From Chryseobacterium caseinilyticum (GTDB taxonomy: Bacteria > Bacteroidota > Bacteroidia > Flavobacteriales > Weeksellaceae): a stretch of DNA of 64,000 nt. Positions 7,304 to 15,161 of this stretch are shown here, piece by piece (the first letter of the stretch is position 1; each line of letters opens with the position of its first letter). The stretch spans positions 124,001 to 188,000 of the forward strand of contig NZ_JACYFS010000005.1 in NCBI RefSeq assembly GCF_014837145.1. The letters run 5' to 3'. Both the position numbers and the translations under genes were made by a program. Below the pieces are notes generated by a model. The model saw only the letters and a list, made by a program, of their open reading frames with translations. It made no database searches and was not told where the DNA came from.

Positions 7304-8740
7304 CTAATTCGATTCAGCTAAAATACCTTTGATGAGCAACTGAGTTATCAAGTTTTGCCAATAATTTTTCTCCTGATTTTTTCCAACGCCGTAGGTCGGT
7401 AAACTGCGCATGTAATCTGTGATTTTCACACTTTGGGAACCCCGCAGAAAGTCAATAATCATTGTTTTTCCGTAACGTTCTTTCAATCTGTAAACAGCAC
7501 TCAATAATTTCTGTGCATCAACCGTTGCATCAAAAGTTTCAAAATCACTGAGGCAATAATCGCAGGAGTTGCAGTTACCATTGTGTTTTTCGCCGAAATA
7601 TTCCATCAAATACTGTCGTCTGCATTTTTGCATTTCGGCAAAATCAGACATCTGTTTCAGTTTTCGCAGCATCAGTTCAGATTGCTCCTCATTGCCTTCT
7701 ATCATTGCAAACCGTTTCAATTTGATCACATCCGCATTCGAATAAAACAAAATCGCTTCACTCGGCAAGCCATCCCGTCCGGCTCTTCCAGTTTCCTGGT
7801 AATAGCTCTCGATATTTTTAGGCAAATCTGCGTGCATCACAAAACGGACATTACTCTTGTCGATTCCCATTCCGAAAGCAATCGTAGCCACCATTATGCG
7901 GGTTTTATCCTTCAAAAAATCTTCCTGAACTTTTGCCCTTTCCACCGAAGAAATTCCTGCATGATAAAAAGCCGAGTTGATACCGTTTTCCCTCAGATTA
8001 TTCGACATTTCTTCTGTTCCTTTTCTCGATAAACAGTAGATAATTCCCGAATCGTCAGGATGCTCATTGAGGTAGTGAATGATATTTTTAAGGACAGATT
8101 GTTTCGGCTGAACAAAATATTTGATATTGACTCTGTTGAACGAAGAAACTAAAACCAAAGGATTCTGAAGATTCAGCTGTTTGATGATGTCTTTCCTCGT
8201 AATCTCGTCTGCACTTGCCGTCAAAGCGATGATTGGAATTTCTGGAAACTGCTTTTTTAAACCATTTAAAAACAAATAATCCGGACGGAAATCGTGACCC
8301 CAATGCGAAACACAATGCGCCTCATCTACCGCGAACAGGGAAATATTGACGTCATTCAGCAATTTTAAAAACGCACCATTATCTGCACTTAATTTTTCAG
8401 GTGCAACATATAAAAGTTTGAGCTGACCGTTTTTTAATTGTTTTAAAGTTTCATTCTGCTCAAAAGAAGACATGGAAGAATTGATATATGAAGCCGAAAT
8501 TCCGTTCACGCGCAACGCATCAACCTGGTCTTTCATCAATGCAATCAACGGAGAAATGACGATGGCTGTTCCTTCCAAGACTAAAGCCGGAACCTGATAA
8601 CAAAGTGATTTTCCACCGCCGGTGGGCATTAAAACAAAGGTGTCTTTTTTTGAAATTACATTTTCAACTGCGTTGGCTTGCTCGAGGCGGAAATTGTTGT
8701 AGCCGAAATATTGCTGTAAGATTTGCAGGGGAGAGTTCAT
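7304..8740 (-). CDS. recQ: RecQ ATP-dependent DNA helicase, truncated in the winged-helix domain
   Basis: RecQ unwinds DNA with 3'-5' polarity in recombination and fork repair. All helicase motifs are present: Walker A TGGGKS at 40-45, DEAH at 139-142 and the GRAGRDG of motif VI. The zinc-binding cysteines follow (KCRRQYL, then NCNSCDYC). The winged-helix domain starts normally (YGVGKNQEKNYWQ) but the protein ends at residue 478 after ILAESN with an in-frame TAG, where homologues run on for about 250 residues. The ATPase core and zinc domain are complete, so a truncated enzyme might keep some activity, but the HRDC domain is lost. Full frame length would be about 730 codons, as expected in Flavobacteriia. 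Confidence 0.9.
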   Translation of the reverse strand: MNSPLQILQQYFGYNNFRLEQANAVENVISKKDTFVLMPTGGGKSLCYQVPALVLEGTAIVISPLIALMKDQVDALRVNGISASYINSSMSSFEQNETLKQLKNGQLKLLYVAPEKLSADNGAFLKLLNDVNISLFAVDEAHCVSHWGHDFRPDYLFLNGLKKQFPEIPIIALTASADEITRKDIIKQLNLQNPLVLVSSFNRVNIKYFVQPKQSVLKNIIHYLNEHPDDSGIIYCLSRKGTEEMSNNLRENGINSAFYHAGISSVERAKVQEDFLKDKTRIMVATIAFGMGIDKSNVRFVMHADLPKNIESYYQETGRAGRDGLPSEAILFYSNADVIKLKRFAMIEGNEEQSELMLRKLKQMSDFAEMQKCRRQYLMEYFGEKHNGNCNSCDYCLSDFETFDATVDAQKLLSAVYRLKERYGKTMIIDFLRGSQSVKITDYMRSLPTYGVGKNQEKNYWQNLITQLLIKGILAESN

Positions 8741-8796
8741 GGTTTTGGATTTGTGTTTGAGTAAAAATAAGGAATTCTGATTGAGTTTTAAAATTT

Positions 8797-8830
8797 AAAA
8801 ACCTCATAATTTTTAGAAATATGAGGTTTA
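8797..8830 (-). terminator. Terminator after the 8975-10045 gene
   Basis: Arms AAACCTCATA and TATGAGGTTT flank an A/T loop; on the minus strand the hairpin is followed by TTTTTAAATTT. It separates the upstream secreted-protein gene from recQ. The remaining bases of the 234-bp gap show nothing else I can support. Confidence 0.7.
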
Positions 8831-8974
8831 TTATTTTCGGAATCGGAAATCTGATATTTGAAAAATCAGATTTATAAAGCATAGTAAACATGGAAACTTT
8901 TGTAACTACCATCCATAGACCTCACGTAAAATCTTTTAAAATATGGTTGAAAAATTTCTCATTAAGATTTTTAC

Positions 8975-10045
8975 TCAATAATATTCAATCCTTCTGATGT
9001 ATTTGGTTTTCTGAATTTCCTTTCTCGGTTTTTCCTTATCATAAATAACGTTTATTGTTTCTGAAATATTAATTTCACTCCAATTTCCGATTTTATCATA
9101 CGTGTAATGCAACTCTCTAATTGCTTCAATTTGTTCGTTAATATATTTCAGTGCAGTCAACTTCTTGTTTTCATCGTATTCGTACACTCTTTTGTTACCT
9201 AATTTATTATCAAAAATATTCTGCTTTTCCACTATTTTGCCTTGAAGTTGAGGATAGCTTTTCTCAATGTGATGCAGCCTTTTATCTCCTCGTGAATTTG
9301 AAGAATATTTTAAAATTTTGGCGGTGTCCTGTACTTTAAGATGTTCATACAAAGTTTCGGAGATACTGTTGTTGTAATTTTGTTTTTCAAGTATTAATCT
9401 ACCTTGGTTATCGTAGGAATAATTCAATTTTAACTCAGGTTTGTTTTTACTCTTACTGATTGTTTCAGTGATTAAATTACTCTTATTATAAACATTTTTG
9501 CTGCTGGAAAGCAATTCGTTTTCAGAACTGTAATTTTCTGTTGAAAGTTTTTTTGAGGCGAGATTAAAAACAGACTTTGAAGTAGAAATAAGATATCCTT
9601 CCGAATTGTAGAACTTCTCTAAAATGATATTTCTTTTCTTATCCGGAGTTTTAAAAGTCTTTGTTCTGGCACTGGGATCGTTTGTACCATAGCCTGAATA
9701 AGGATCTTTTTGATTTTCTTTAATTGAAAATTCAGAAAAGTAACGGTCAAAATTTTCACCGCAAGATTCGCAGAGTGTGGTAATAATTTGATTGGGATTA
9801 TACTGATTTCGTTCTTCGCTGCGCAAATATCCTTCACTGTATTTCTTTGTGATCAGTGGTCTTCCTTTTATATCAAAAGTCTGTTGCTCTACTGGTTTTT
9901 CTTTATTCCCATATTCAATAATAAATATATCTATCGACTTTACATTTCCCTTTAATTTATCATTCTCAACAATATAATCCTGAGCAGAACTGAAAAATCC
10001 TATGAGAAAGAATATGAAATTTAGTTTGAGTAGTAGTTTGTTCAT
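8975..10045 (-). CDS. Secreted protein with YD/RHS-like strand repeats, function unknown
   Basis: The 356-residue protein opens with a signal peptide (MNKLLLKLNFIFFLIGFFSSAQ, cleavage probably after SSAQ). The mature part has repeated strand motifs of the type YSYDNQGRLI, YEYDENKKLTALKY and YTYDKIGNW, which resemble the YD repeats of RHS and related surface proteins and of many Bacteroidota lipoprotein-like secreted proteins. There is no lipobox and no T9SS sorting domain, so it is probably periplasmic or released. It is separated from the upstream 178-residue gene by a perfect terminator, so it should have its own promoter in about 130 bp, which I could not identify. No function can be proposed from the sequence. 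Confidence 0.85.
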   Translation of the reverse strand: MNKLLLKLNFIFFLIGFFSSAQDYIVENDKLKGNVKSIDIFIIEYGNKEKPVEQQTFDIKGRPLITKKYSEGYLRSEERNQYNPNQIITTLCESCGENFDRYFSEFSIKENQKDPYSGYGTNDPSARTKTFKTPDKKRNIILEKFYNSEGYLISTSKSVFNLASKKLSTENYSSENELLSSSKNVYNKSNLITETISKSKNKPELKLNYSYDNQGRLILEKQNYNNSISETLYEHLKVQDTAKILKYSSNSRGDKRLHHIEKSYPQLQGKIVEKQNIFDNKLGNKRVYEYDENKKLTALKYINEQIEAIRELHYTYDKIGNWSEINISETINVIYDKEKPRKEIQKTKYIRRIEYY

Positions 10046-10056
10046 TTGGAATTATT

Positions 10057-10107
10057 AAAAAAGCGGAGAATAATCTCCGCTTCTAATTTATGATTTTAAA
10101 TTTAATT
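10057..10107 (-). repeat. Second copy of the aspS 3' end and terminator
   Basis: This 51-bp segment matches 10715-10766 at nearly every position (three substitutions and a one-base loop difference by eye). The match includes the last codons of aspS (minus strand NLK-stop region) and its hairpin. The two copies are 658 bp apart and flank the 178-residue gene. Here there is no aspS reading frame upstream, so this is the duplicated copy. Confidence 0.8.
10061..10082 (-). terminator. Terminator after the 178-residue gene
   Basis: A perfect 9-bp stem, AAGCGGAGA and TCTCCGCTT, with a 4-base loop; on the minus strand a run of T residues follows. It is the duplicated form of the aspS terminator. Confidence 0.9.
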
Positions 10108-10174
10108 CTAAGTTTAGCGTGACTTGCTTTCTGAGTTTCCTAAATATAGAATTTAAAGGCTTTACGTAAATCGA

Positions 10175-10711
10175 TTATTGTTGTGCAGATGCAGAATCTA
10201 TTACAAGTTGATTGAACTTATCCGTTATGATTTCGCCAATTGTTGTTTCTGTTTCGAATGCTTTTGAAATGATAATATATTTGTCTTTGTCATAGCAATG
10301 TTTAATGACTTCGATAGGGATGTTTTTATCGTTTTCCAGATTGATTAAGCCTGAAAATTTCTCACAACGATATCTCCCTGCATCATGTTCAAAATTTTTG
10401 AATAAATCCCTAATATCATATTGAGTAAAGTAAATACCATTAATTTCAACAAAATTTATTTTATTCTCATTTAAAGAGTCTTGGAAGTCTTTTTTTATAA
10501 GTTGGGTTTTCAGTCCGGAAATCACTAAACAAACTAAAATGAAAGTTCCACCTAGGAAATGTTTTGTATTAATTTTAAACATTTCAGTTTCTTTTATCGA
10601 TGGATGATATTCATACATATTCTTTTTCAGAAAAGCTATAATAATAATTATGAAGCCAATGAAACCAACAATAAATTGCAGAGCCGTAAGAGTAGAAATA
10701 AATGTTTTCAT
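10175..10711 (-). CDS. Small membrane protein of unknown function, inserted after aspS
   Basis: The product has 178 residues with two membrane segments, near 7-28 (ALQFIVGFIGFIIIIIAFL) and 52-66 (GGTFILVCLVISGL), and a soluble C-terminal domain of about 110 residues containing two cysteines (RYRCEKF, IKHCYDK). No family is recognised. The ATG lies 4 bp after the T-rich end of the aspS terminator, without room for a normal leader, so expression would depend on read-through from aspS or on an internal start. The gene is bracketed by two copies of the aspS 3' end, which indicates insertion at this point. Composition does not differ obviously from its neighbours. Confidence 0.75.
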   Translation of the reverse strand: MKTFISTLTALQFIVGFIGFIIIIIAFLKKNMYEYHPSIKETEMFKINTKHFLGGTFILVCLVISGLKTQLIKKDFQDSLNENKINFVEINGIYFTQYDIRDLFKNFEHDAGRYRCEKFSGLINLENDKNIPIEVIKHCYDKDKYIIISKAFETETTIGEIITDKFNQLVIDSASAQQ

Positions 10712-10714
10712 AAT

Positions 10715-10741
10715 AAAAAAGCGAAGAAAAAATCTCCGCTT
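10715..10741 (-). terminator. aspS: Terminator of aspS
   Basis: On the minus strand AAGCGGAGA pairs with TCTTCGCTT (one G-U pair) and a run of T residues follows. The hairpin begins right after the aspS stop. A near copy lies at 10061-10082. Confidence 0.85.
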
Positions 10742-10746
10742 CTAAT

Positions 10747-12501
10747 TTATGCTTTTAAATTTAATTTCAGTTCCAGTTCATCGAGCTGTTCATCAGCAAT
10801 AGACGCTGGCGCATCAATCATCACATCTCGTCCGGAATTATTTTTCGGGAAAGCGATGTAATCTCTAATCACCTCATTTCCGTCAAGAATCGCTACCAAA
10901 CGGTCAAAGCCGAAGGCCAAACCTCCGTGTGGTGGAGCACCATATTTGAAGGCGTTCATCAGGAATCCGAACTGCGCTTCTGCTTCTTCTTTTGAGAATC
11001 CTAAAAGGTCAAACATTCTGGATTGTAAATCTTTATCAAAAATTCTGATTGAACCGCCACCAATTTCGTTTCCGTTCAAAACTAAATCGTATGCGTTGGC
11101 TCTTGCTTTTCCTGGGTCGGTTTCCAAAAGGTGGAAATCTTCGGTTTTCGGAGACGTGAAAGGGTGGTGCATTGCGTGGTAACGTCCGCTTTCTTCATCA
11201 AATTCCAGCAACGGGAAATCTACCACCCAAAGTGGTGCGAATTCGTTTCCTTTTCTCAAGCCGAGACGGTTTCCTAGTTCCATTCTCAAAGCGGAAAGTT
11301 GCGTTCTCACTTTGTCTGCATTTCCGGACATTACGAAAATTAAATCTCCTGCTTTTGCTCCGAATTCTTCTGTGATTTTCTTTAAATCTTCTTCAGAATA
11401 GAATTTATTGACAGACGAAGTTACAACGCCATCGTTCTGGAATTTAATCCAAACCAATCCTGTTGCACCGATTTGAGGGCGTTTTACCCAATCTACCAAT
11501 TCGTCGATTTGTTTTCTGGTGTAATCTGCAATGCCTTCAACATTGATTCCGACCACCAGTTCTGCCTCGTCGAATATTTTGAAATCTTTTCCTTTTGTTA
11601 AGTCATTCAGTTCGTGAAATTCCATTCCGAAACGGATGTCCGGTTTGTCGTTTCCATATTTTTGCATCGCATCGGCGAAGGTCATTCTTGGGAAATCTCC
11701 GAATTCGTTTCCTGTGATGTCTTTCAAAAGAACTTTCGTCATTCCTTCGAAAACATTCATAATATCTTCCTGCTCTACAAATGCCATTTCGCAATCAATT
11801 TGGGTGAACTCCGGCTGTCTGTCAGCACGCAAATCCTCATCACGGAAACATTTCACGATCTGGAAATATCTGTCCATTCCGCCAACCATTAACAACTGTT
11901 TGAAGGTTTGAGGAGATTGTGGCAATGCGTAAAACTGTCCGGGATTCATTCTGCTTGGAACAACGAAATCTCTTGCTCCTTCCGGAGTAGATTTAATTAA
12001 AACCGGCGTTTCAACCTCAATGAAACCTTCGTCAGAAAGATAATTTCTCACTTTCTGCGCCATTTTGTGACGGAAAATCAGTTTGTCTCTCACCGGAGCT
12101 CTTCTGATGTCGAGATATCTGTATTTCATTCTCAATTCTTCACCACCATCTGTTTCATCTTCAATCGTGAAAGGAGGTAGCTGAGATTCATTAAGTACAG
12201 TAAGTTTTTCAACTAAAATTTCAATTTCTCCTGTTGGAATATTTGGGTTTTTGCTGACTCTTTCAATGACTTTTCCGCTCACCTGAATTACAAATTCACG
12301 GCCCAGCTTTTTTGCGTTTTCCATCAGTTCTGCGGTAGAACGGTCCTGGTCAAAAACCAGTTGCGTAATTCCGTAACGGTCCCGAAGATCTATCCAAATC
12401 ATAAATCCTTTATCACGAATGGTCTGTACCCATCCTGAAAGTGTAACTTCTTCATTAAGATTTTTCAGAGATAATTCTCCGTTTGTGTGCGATCGAAACA
12501 T
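10747..12501 (-). CDS. aspS: Aspartyl-tRNA synthetase
   Basis: This 584-residue class II synthetase charges tRNA-Asp in the cytoplasm, and the length is normal for the bacterial form. An N-terminal OB-fold anticodon-binding domain (about 1-105) opens with [10 protein letters not shown] and contains [21 protein letters not shown]. Class II motif 2 is seen in [16 protein letters not shown], the bacteria-specific GAD insert occupies roughly 290-420, and motif 3 is [10 protein letters not shown] near the end. A promoter with a 23-bp spacer lies about 115 bp upstream, leaving a leader with nothing recognisable in it. The terminator at 10715 closes the gene. The 3' end is duplicated downstream beyond the 178-residue gene. 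Confidence 0.97.
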   Translation of the reverse strand: MFRSHTNGELSLKNLNEEVTLSGWVQTIRDKGFMIWIDLRDRYGITQLVFDQDRSTAELMENAKKLGREFVIQVSGKVIERVSKNPNIPTGEIEILVEKLTVLNESQLPPFTIEDETDGGEELRMKYRYLDIRRAPVRDKLIFRHKMAQKVRNYLSDEGFIEVETPVLIKSTPEGARDFVVPSRMNPGQFYALPQSPQTFKQLLMVGGMDRYFQIVKCFRDEDLRADRQPEFTQIDCEMAFVEQEDIMNVFEGMTKVLLKDITGNEFGDFPRMTFADAMQKYGNDKPDIRFGMEFHELNDLTKGKDFKIFDEAELVVGINVEGIADYTRKQIDELVDWVKRPQIGATGLVWIKFQNDGVVTSSVNKFYSEEDLKKITEEFGAKAGDLIFVMSGNADKVRTQLSALRMELGNRLGLRKGNEFAPLWVVDFPLLEFDEESGRYHAMHHPFTSPKTEDFHLLETDPGKARANAYDLVLNGNEIGGGSIRIFDKDLQSRMFDLLGFSKEEAEAQFGFLMNAFKYGAPPHGGLAFGFDRLVAILDGNEVIRDYIAFPKNNSGRDVMIDAPASIADEQLDELELKLNLKA

Positions 12502-12614
12502 GCTTTTTATGATTTAAAATTCAATATTTAAAATTCAAAGTTCAAATTACGGGGCTTAAAGTTTTGAATATCAAAACAGAAAGTCTTTCCTCGGAACAAA
12601 GAATTTTTCGTGTG

Positions 12615-12649
12615 CAAAGATAAGATTTTTGAGGGCTTTTTTAAACAAA
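12615..12649 (-). promoter_or_regulatory. aspS: Promoter of aspS
   Basis: On the minus strand, TTTG (12646-12649), a 23-bp spacer and TATCTTTG (12615-12622). The -33 box lies inside the T-tract of the preceding gene's terminator. Confidence 0.6.
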
Positions 12650-12673
12650 AAAACTCCCCGAAGGAAGTTTTTT
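12647..12673 (-). terminator. Terminator of the ankyrin operon
   Basis: On the minus strand AAAAAACTTCC and GGGGAGTTTTTTT pair around a TTCG-type loop with one G-U pair, 20 bp after the stop of the last ankyrin gene. Confidence 0.7.
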
Positions 12674-12694
12674 ACGTATAAATTGTTGACTTTT

Positions 12695-13129
12695 TTATTT
12701 TAAAAGATCTAAAATTTTAGTTCTTTTATATTCTGCAGCGTAATCTTTAGCGGTCTTACCTCTGCTGTCTTTAATGCTTTTGTCAACACCTTTTTCCAAA
12801 AGTATTTTTGCAAGGTCCGGAGCGTCAAATTTCGCAGCTTCCATTAAGGGAGTATTTCCTTTGCACGCAAGACTTACGTTAACGCCGTTTTCAATAAGAA
12901 AATTGAATATTTTAGTCTTATGGTTTCTGGTGCTGTATGCTAGTGGTGTAAAAGATTCGTCTTTTACGTTGATGCACTTGTTGTAATCTGAAGAAAATGC
13001 TTTTATAAACTCTTCAACATTATCATTATTGAAAATTTGCTTTTGTTTATCAGTAATTTGTTGTGCATGAGCGAGATTTGAAATAAAAAATACTGCAACA
13101 GCGAAAAGGGTAAAGATTATATTTTTCAT
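12695..13129 (-). CDS. Exported ankyrin-repeat protein (second of two paralogues)
   Basis: A 144-residue protein with a signal peptide (MKNIIFTLFAVAVFFISNLAHAQ) and, from about residue 60, three ankyrin repeats marked by FTPLAYSTRN, NTPLMEAAKFDAPDLAKILL and GKTAKDYAAEYKRTKILDLL. Ankyrin repeats bind other proteins; with an export signal this one should act in the periplasm. It is about the same length and layout as the neighbouring paralogue (13236-13661), so the pair arose by duplication, but they have diverged strongly. The short spacer of 106 bp between them contains a possible -7 box (TAGATTTG on the minus strand near 13170) but no clear -33 box. Possible partners are the DUF2975 membrane proteins of the same operon; that is inference. 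Confidence 0.85.
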   Translation of the reverse strand: MKNIIFTLFAVAVFFISNLAHAQQITDKQKQIFNNDNVEEFIKAFSSDYNKCINVKDESFTPLAYSTRNHKTKIFNFLIENGVNVSLACKGNTPLMEAAKFDAPDLAKILLEKGVDKSIKDSRGKTAKDYAAEYKRTKILDLLK

Positions 13130-13235
13130 AAATCATTTATTTTTCTTTATTATTTACAAATCTAAAGATTTTTTTTGATAAATTTTCATGCAACTTACAA
13201 AGAGACAAAGGATAAATGAAATTTTCGCAGAACTT

Positions 13236-13661
13236 TTATTCCAAAAGTTTTATGATTTCCGGTTTCTCGTACTTTTTTGCATAATCCAGAGCGGTGTAAC
13301 CTTTTTCTGTTTTAGCTGATTTGTTGGCGCCTTTTTCAATCAGTTTTTTAGCAAATTCTGTATTTCCATATTTTGCAGCAAACATCAGAGGCGTTTTTCC
13401 GTCACAAACCTTTTCCAGATCGGCATTGCTGTCAAGAAGTTTCTGGAACACTTTAGGACGGTCTGCTTTGATGGCCAAGGCTAACAGAGAATAGGATGCA
13501 TCTTTCGTTTTGTAGCAAAGATCAATATTTTCTTTGTTGACAAGTCTGGTGAATTCTTCTGTAGAATCATAGCTGATCATTTTTTTGTGGTCATCAGATA
13601 ATTCCTGTGCTGATGTAACGCTGAATGCTGCGATGGCTAATATAAATAATAGTTTTTTCAT
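13236..13661 (-). CDS. Exported ankyrin-repeat protein (first of two paralogues)
   Basis: 141 residues: a signal peptide (MKKLLFILAIAAFSVTSAQ, cleaved after SAQ) and three ankyrin repeats (YSLLALAIKADRPKVFQKLL, KTPLMFAAKYGNTEFAKKLI, YTALDYAKKYEKPEIIKLL). A short N-terminal part, about residues 19-55, precedes the repeats and is shared with the paralogue (an LSDDHKKMISYDSTEEF segment against ITDKQKQIFNNDNVEEF). It starts 16 bp after the XRE regulator gene, so it is probably in the same transcript. Single-unit ankyrin proteins of this size in Bacteroidota have no established function. Confidence 0.87.
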   Translation of the reverse strand: MKKLLFILAIAAFSVTSAQELSDDHKKMISYDSTEEFTRLVNKENIDLCYKTKDASYSLLALAIKADRPKVFQKLLDSNADLEKVCDGKTPLMFAAKYGNTEFAKKLIEKGANKSAKTEKGYTALDYAKKYEKPEIIKLLE

Positions 13662-13677
13662 TGTAAAAATGTTTATT

Positions 13678-13881
13678 TTAAGGTTTAAATTCTAGAATAT
13701 CTCCGGGTTGACAATCCAGTGCTTTGCAAATGGCTTCCAGAGTTGAAAGTTTCACAGCCTTGGCTTTCCCTGTTTTCAAAATAGAAAGATTGGCCTGAGT
13801 GATTCCTATTTTTTCTGCGAGCTCCTGCGACTGCATTTTTCTTTTCGCCAACATGACGTCTACGTTGATGATGATTGGCAT
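13678..13881 (-). CDS. XRE-family helix-turn-helix regulator (DUF2975-associated)
   Basis: A 67-residue protein made almost only of one XRE-type helix-turn-helix: MLAKRKMQSQELAEKIGIT gives helices 1-2, QANLSILKTGKAKAVKLSTL gives the recognition helix and helix 4, and CKALDCQPGDILEF closes the domain. This is the standard short regulator found directly beside DUF2975 membrane proteins in many bacteria. It starts 3 bp after the stop of the second DUF2975 gene, so the two are translated from one message. It could regulate its own operon, with the membrane protein modulating it, but that is inferred from the recurring gene pair. It could be read as an antitoxin-like protein, but the DUF2975 proteins do not look like toxins. 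Confidence 0.92.
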   Translation of the reverse strand: MPIIINVDVMLAKRKMQSQELAEKIGITQANLSILKTGKAKAVKLSTLEAICKALDCQPGDILEFKP

Positions 13882-13884
13882 AAT

Positions 13885-14448
13885 TTAAATCGTTAAATCG
13901 TTTTCTTCCTGAATTTTTCTTCCTTTTGCAAAGATCTCTTTCAGAAAAATAAAAATTAATCCTGTGATAATGAAGATAAGTGGTGGCGTTATATCAAATT
14001 TTTGTGAAGAGGTGAACAGATCGATGGCTAAATGAATGCTTCCGAAAGCTATGAGCCCGAAACCTAAGATTTTGAAATTCTTTACTGCATTTTCAGTAAA
14101 AAAATTGTCTTTTGAAAGTTCATTTAAAATTTTAAAAACAGTAATTAAAATAAAACTGAGAGAAGCCAATCCTAAAAACGCCAAAGAAATGCCTTCCACA
14201 GAATTTTCTGTTGCCAGAACCATTTTTGTAAACGGATAGTGAAACTGTACAGTTTCAGAATTAGCCTGTTGGTTGTGATTTTCAGTTTTCCAGTGATCAA
14301 CGGACGTAAATTGATTGGTTGAATTGGTGAATGCGTAGACTGACATTAAGCCTAAAATCCAGATGGACATCAGTGTAAATCCGACGGTGTAGATTCCAAA
14401 AGGATATTTGAGCCAGTAGAGTAGGGAGTTTTTTCCTAAAAGTTTCAT
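13885..14448 (-). CDS. DUF2975 membrane protein (second copy)
   Basis: 187 residues with four membrane segments, near 15-38, 85-105, 122-142 and 152-170. The layout, a first helix, a periplasmic-sized loop of about 45 residues, then three closely spaced helices and a short cytoplasmic tail ending in EENDLTI, is that of DUF2975. The tail EENDLTI is almost the same as the SENDLTI tail of the upstream copy, which suggests a conserved contact. It is followed after 3 bp by the XRE regulator. Function unknown; the repeated association with a small XRE protein suggests a membrane sensor or modulator of that regulator. Confidence 0.87.
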   Translation of the reverse strand: MKLLGKNSLLYWLKYPFGIYTVGFTLMSIWILGLMSVYAFTNSTNQFTSVDHWKTENHNQQANSETVQFHYPFTKMVLATENSVEGISLAFLGLASLSFILITVFKILNELSKDNFFTENAVKNFKILGFGLIAFGSIHLAIDLFTSSQKFDITPPLIFIITGLIFIFLKEIFAKGRKIQEENDLTI

Positions 14449-14481
14449 GATTTTAATTTTATGAAATATTGTTGAATGTTT

Positions 14482-15027
14482 TTAAATGGTTAAATCGTTT
14501 TCAGATTGTAACTCTACACCTTTTTTAAAGATGAGGCTTACGATGTATAAAATTGCAGCAATCATCAGAAAATTAAAACTCTCAAAGCTAAAATTAATAA
14601 CAAAATTTCCTTTAAAAAGCATTGGAATAATTGAACTGAAAGCGATATTAAGAATACCCAGAACAAATGCTGAAAAACCCAGTTTTGTAATCATATTTGA
14701 AGTCTCCAGATTGAACGGATTTTGAAAATCTACTTTGTATAAAACGTTCAGGGCATTGTTCACCAACTTAATAAAAATCCATAAATAAGCAATTATCAAA
14801 ATTCCGAATACTGCAAAACTGAAAGTTCCTGTCTGTTTAAGATCTGTAAATTGTATCGCTGTGTCATTTACTGTAATTTTGGTGCCGGTCAGAAAAGACA
14901 GATTAAAATCGAAAACTACAGCAGCTAGACAGAGCGTGGTGACTAAAATTGCAATACTTGCAGAAACCAGACTGATCCATAAGATAATTTTCAAAAATGA
15001 AATAGCAAGATGGGAGTAATTTTTCAT
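14482..15027 (-). CDS. DUF2975 membrane protein (first copy)
   Basis: 181 residues, with four membrane segments near 10-35, 70-92, 112-135 and 143-165, and the short tail SENDLTI. It is the first gene of an operon of five: this gene, a second DUF2975 gene, an XRE regulator and two ankyrin proteins. The two DUF2975 proteins are clear paralogues in layout but differ in most residues; the large loop between helices 1 and 2 differs most. A good promoter is placed about 20 bp upstream. No catalytic motif is visible in either copy. Confidence 0.87.
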   Translation of the reverse strand: MKNYSHLAISFLKIILWISLVSASIAILVTTLCLAAVVFDFNLSFLTGTKITVNDTAIQFTDLKQTGTFSFAVFGILIIAYLWIFIKLVNNALNVLYKVDFQNPFNLETSNMITKLGFSAFVLGILNIAFSSIIPMLFKGNFVINFSFESFNFLMIAAILYIVSLIFKKGVELQSENDLTI

Positions 15028-15045
15028 GAGTTAATTTTATTATTG

Positions 15046-15075
15046 CAAATATATAATTTATTATCGTAAAACAAT
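15046..15075 (-). promoter_or_regulatory. Promoter of the DUF2975-XRE-ankyrin operon
   Basis: On the minus strand ATTG (15072-15075), an 18-bp spacer and TATATTTG (15046-15053), close to the Bacteroidota consensus. The first ATG lies about 19 bp downstream. Confidence 0.6.
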
Positions 15076-15110
15076 AAATTTTTATTGAAATTTAAAACAT
15101 TTAAAACAAA

Positions 15111-15140
15111 AAAATACCAGAGACAAAAATCTCCGGTATT
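15111..15140 (-). terminator. Terminator of the DUF937 gene
   Basis: On the minus strand AATACCGGAGA pairs with TCTCTGGTATT (one G-U pair) around a short T-rich loop, and TTTTTT follows. Confidence 0.85.
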
Positions 15141-15161
15141 CTGTATTTAAGTTTAAATCTA

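Noticed and set aside
13678..15027. DUF2975-XRE genes as a toxin-antitoxin system
   Set aside because: The membrane proteins have four helices and are too long for a small toxin, and the XRE protein is the second partner of a known non-toxin gene pair. No evidence of toxicity can be read.
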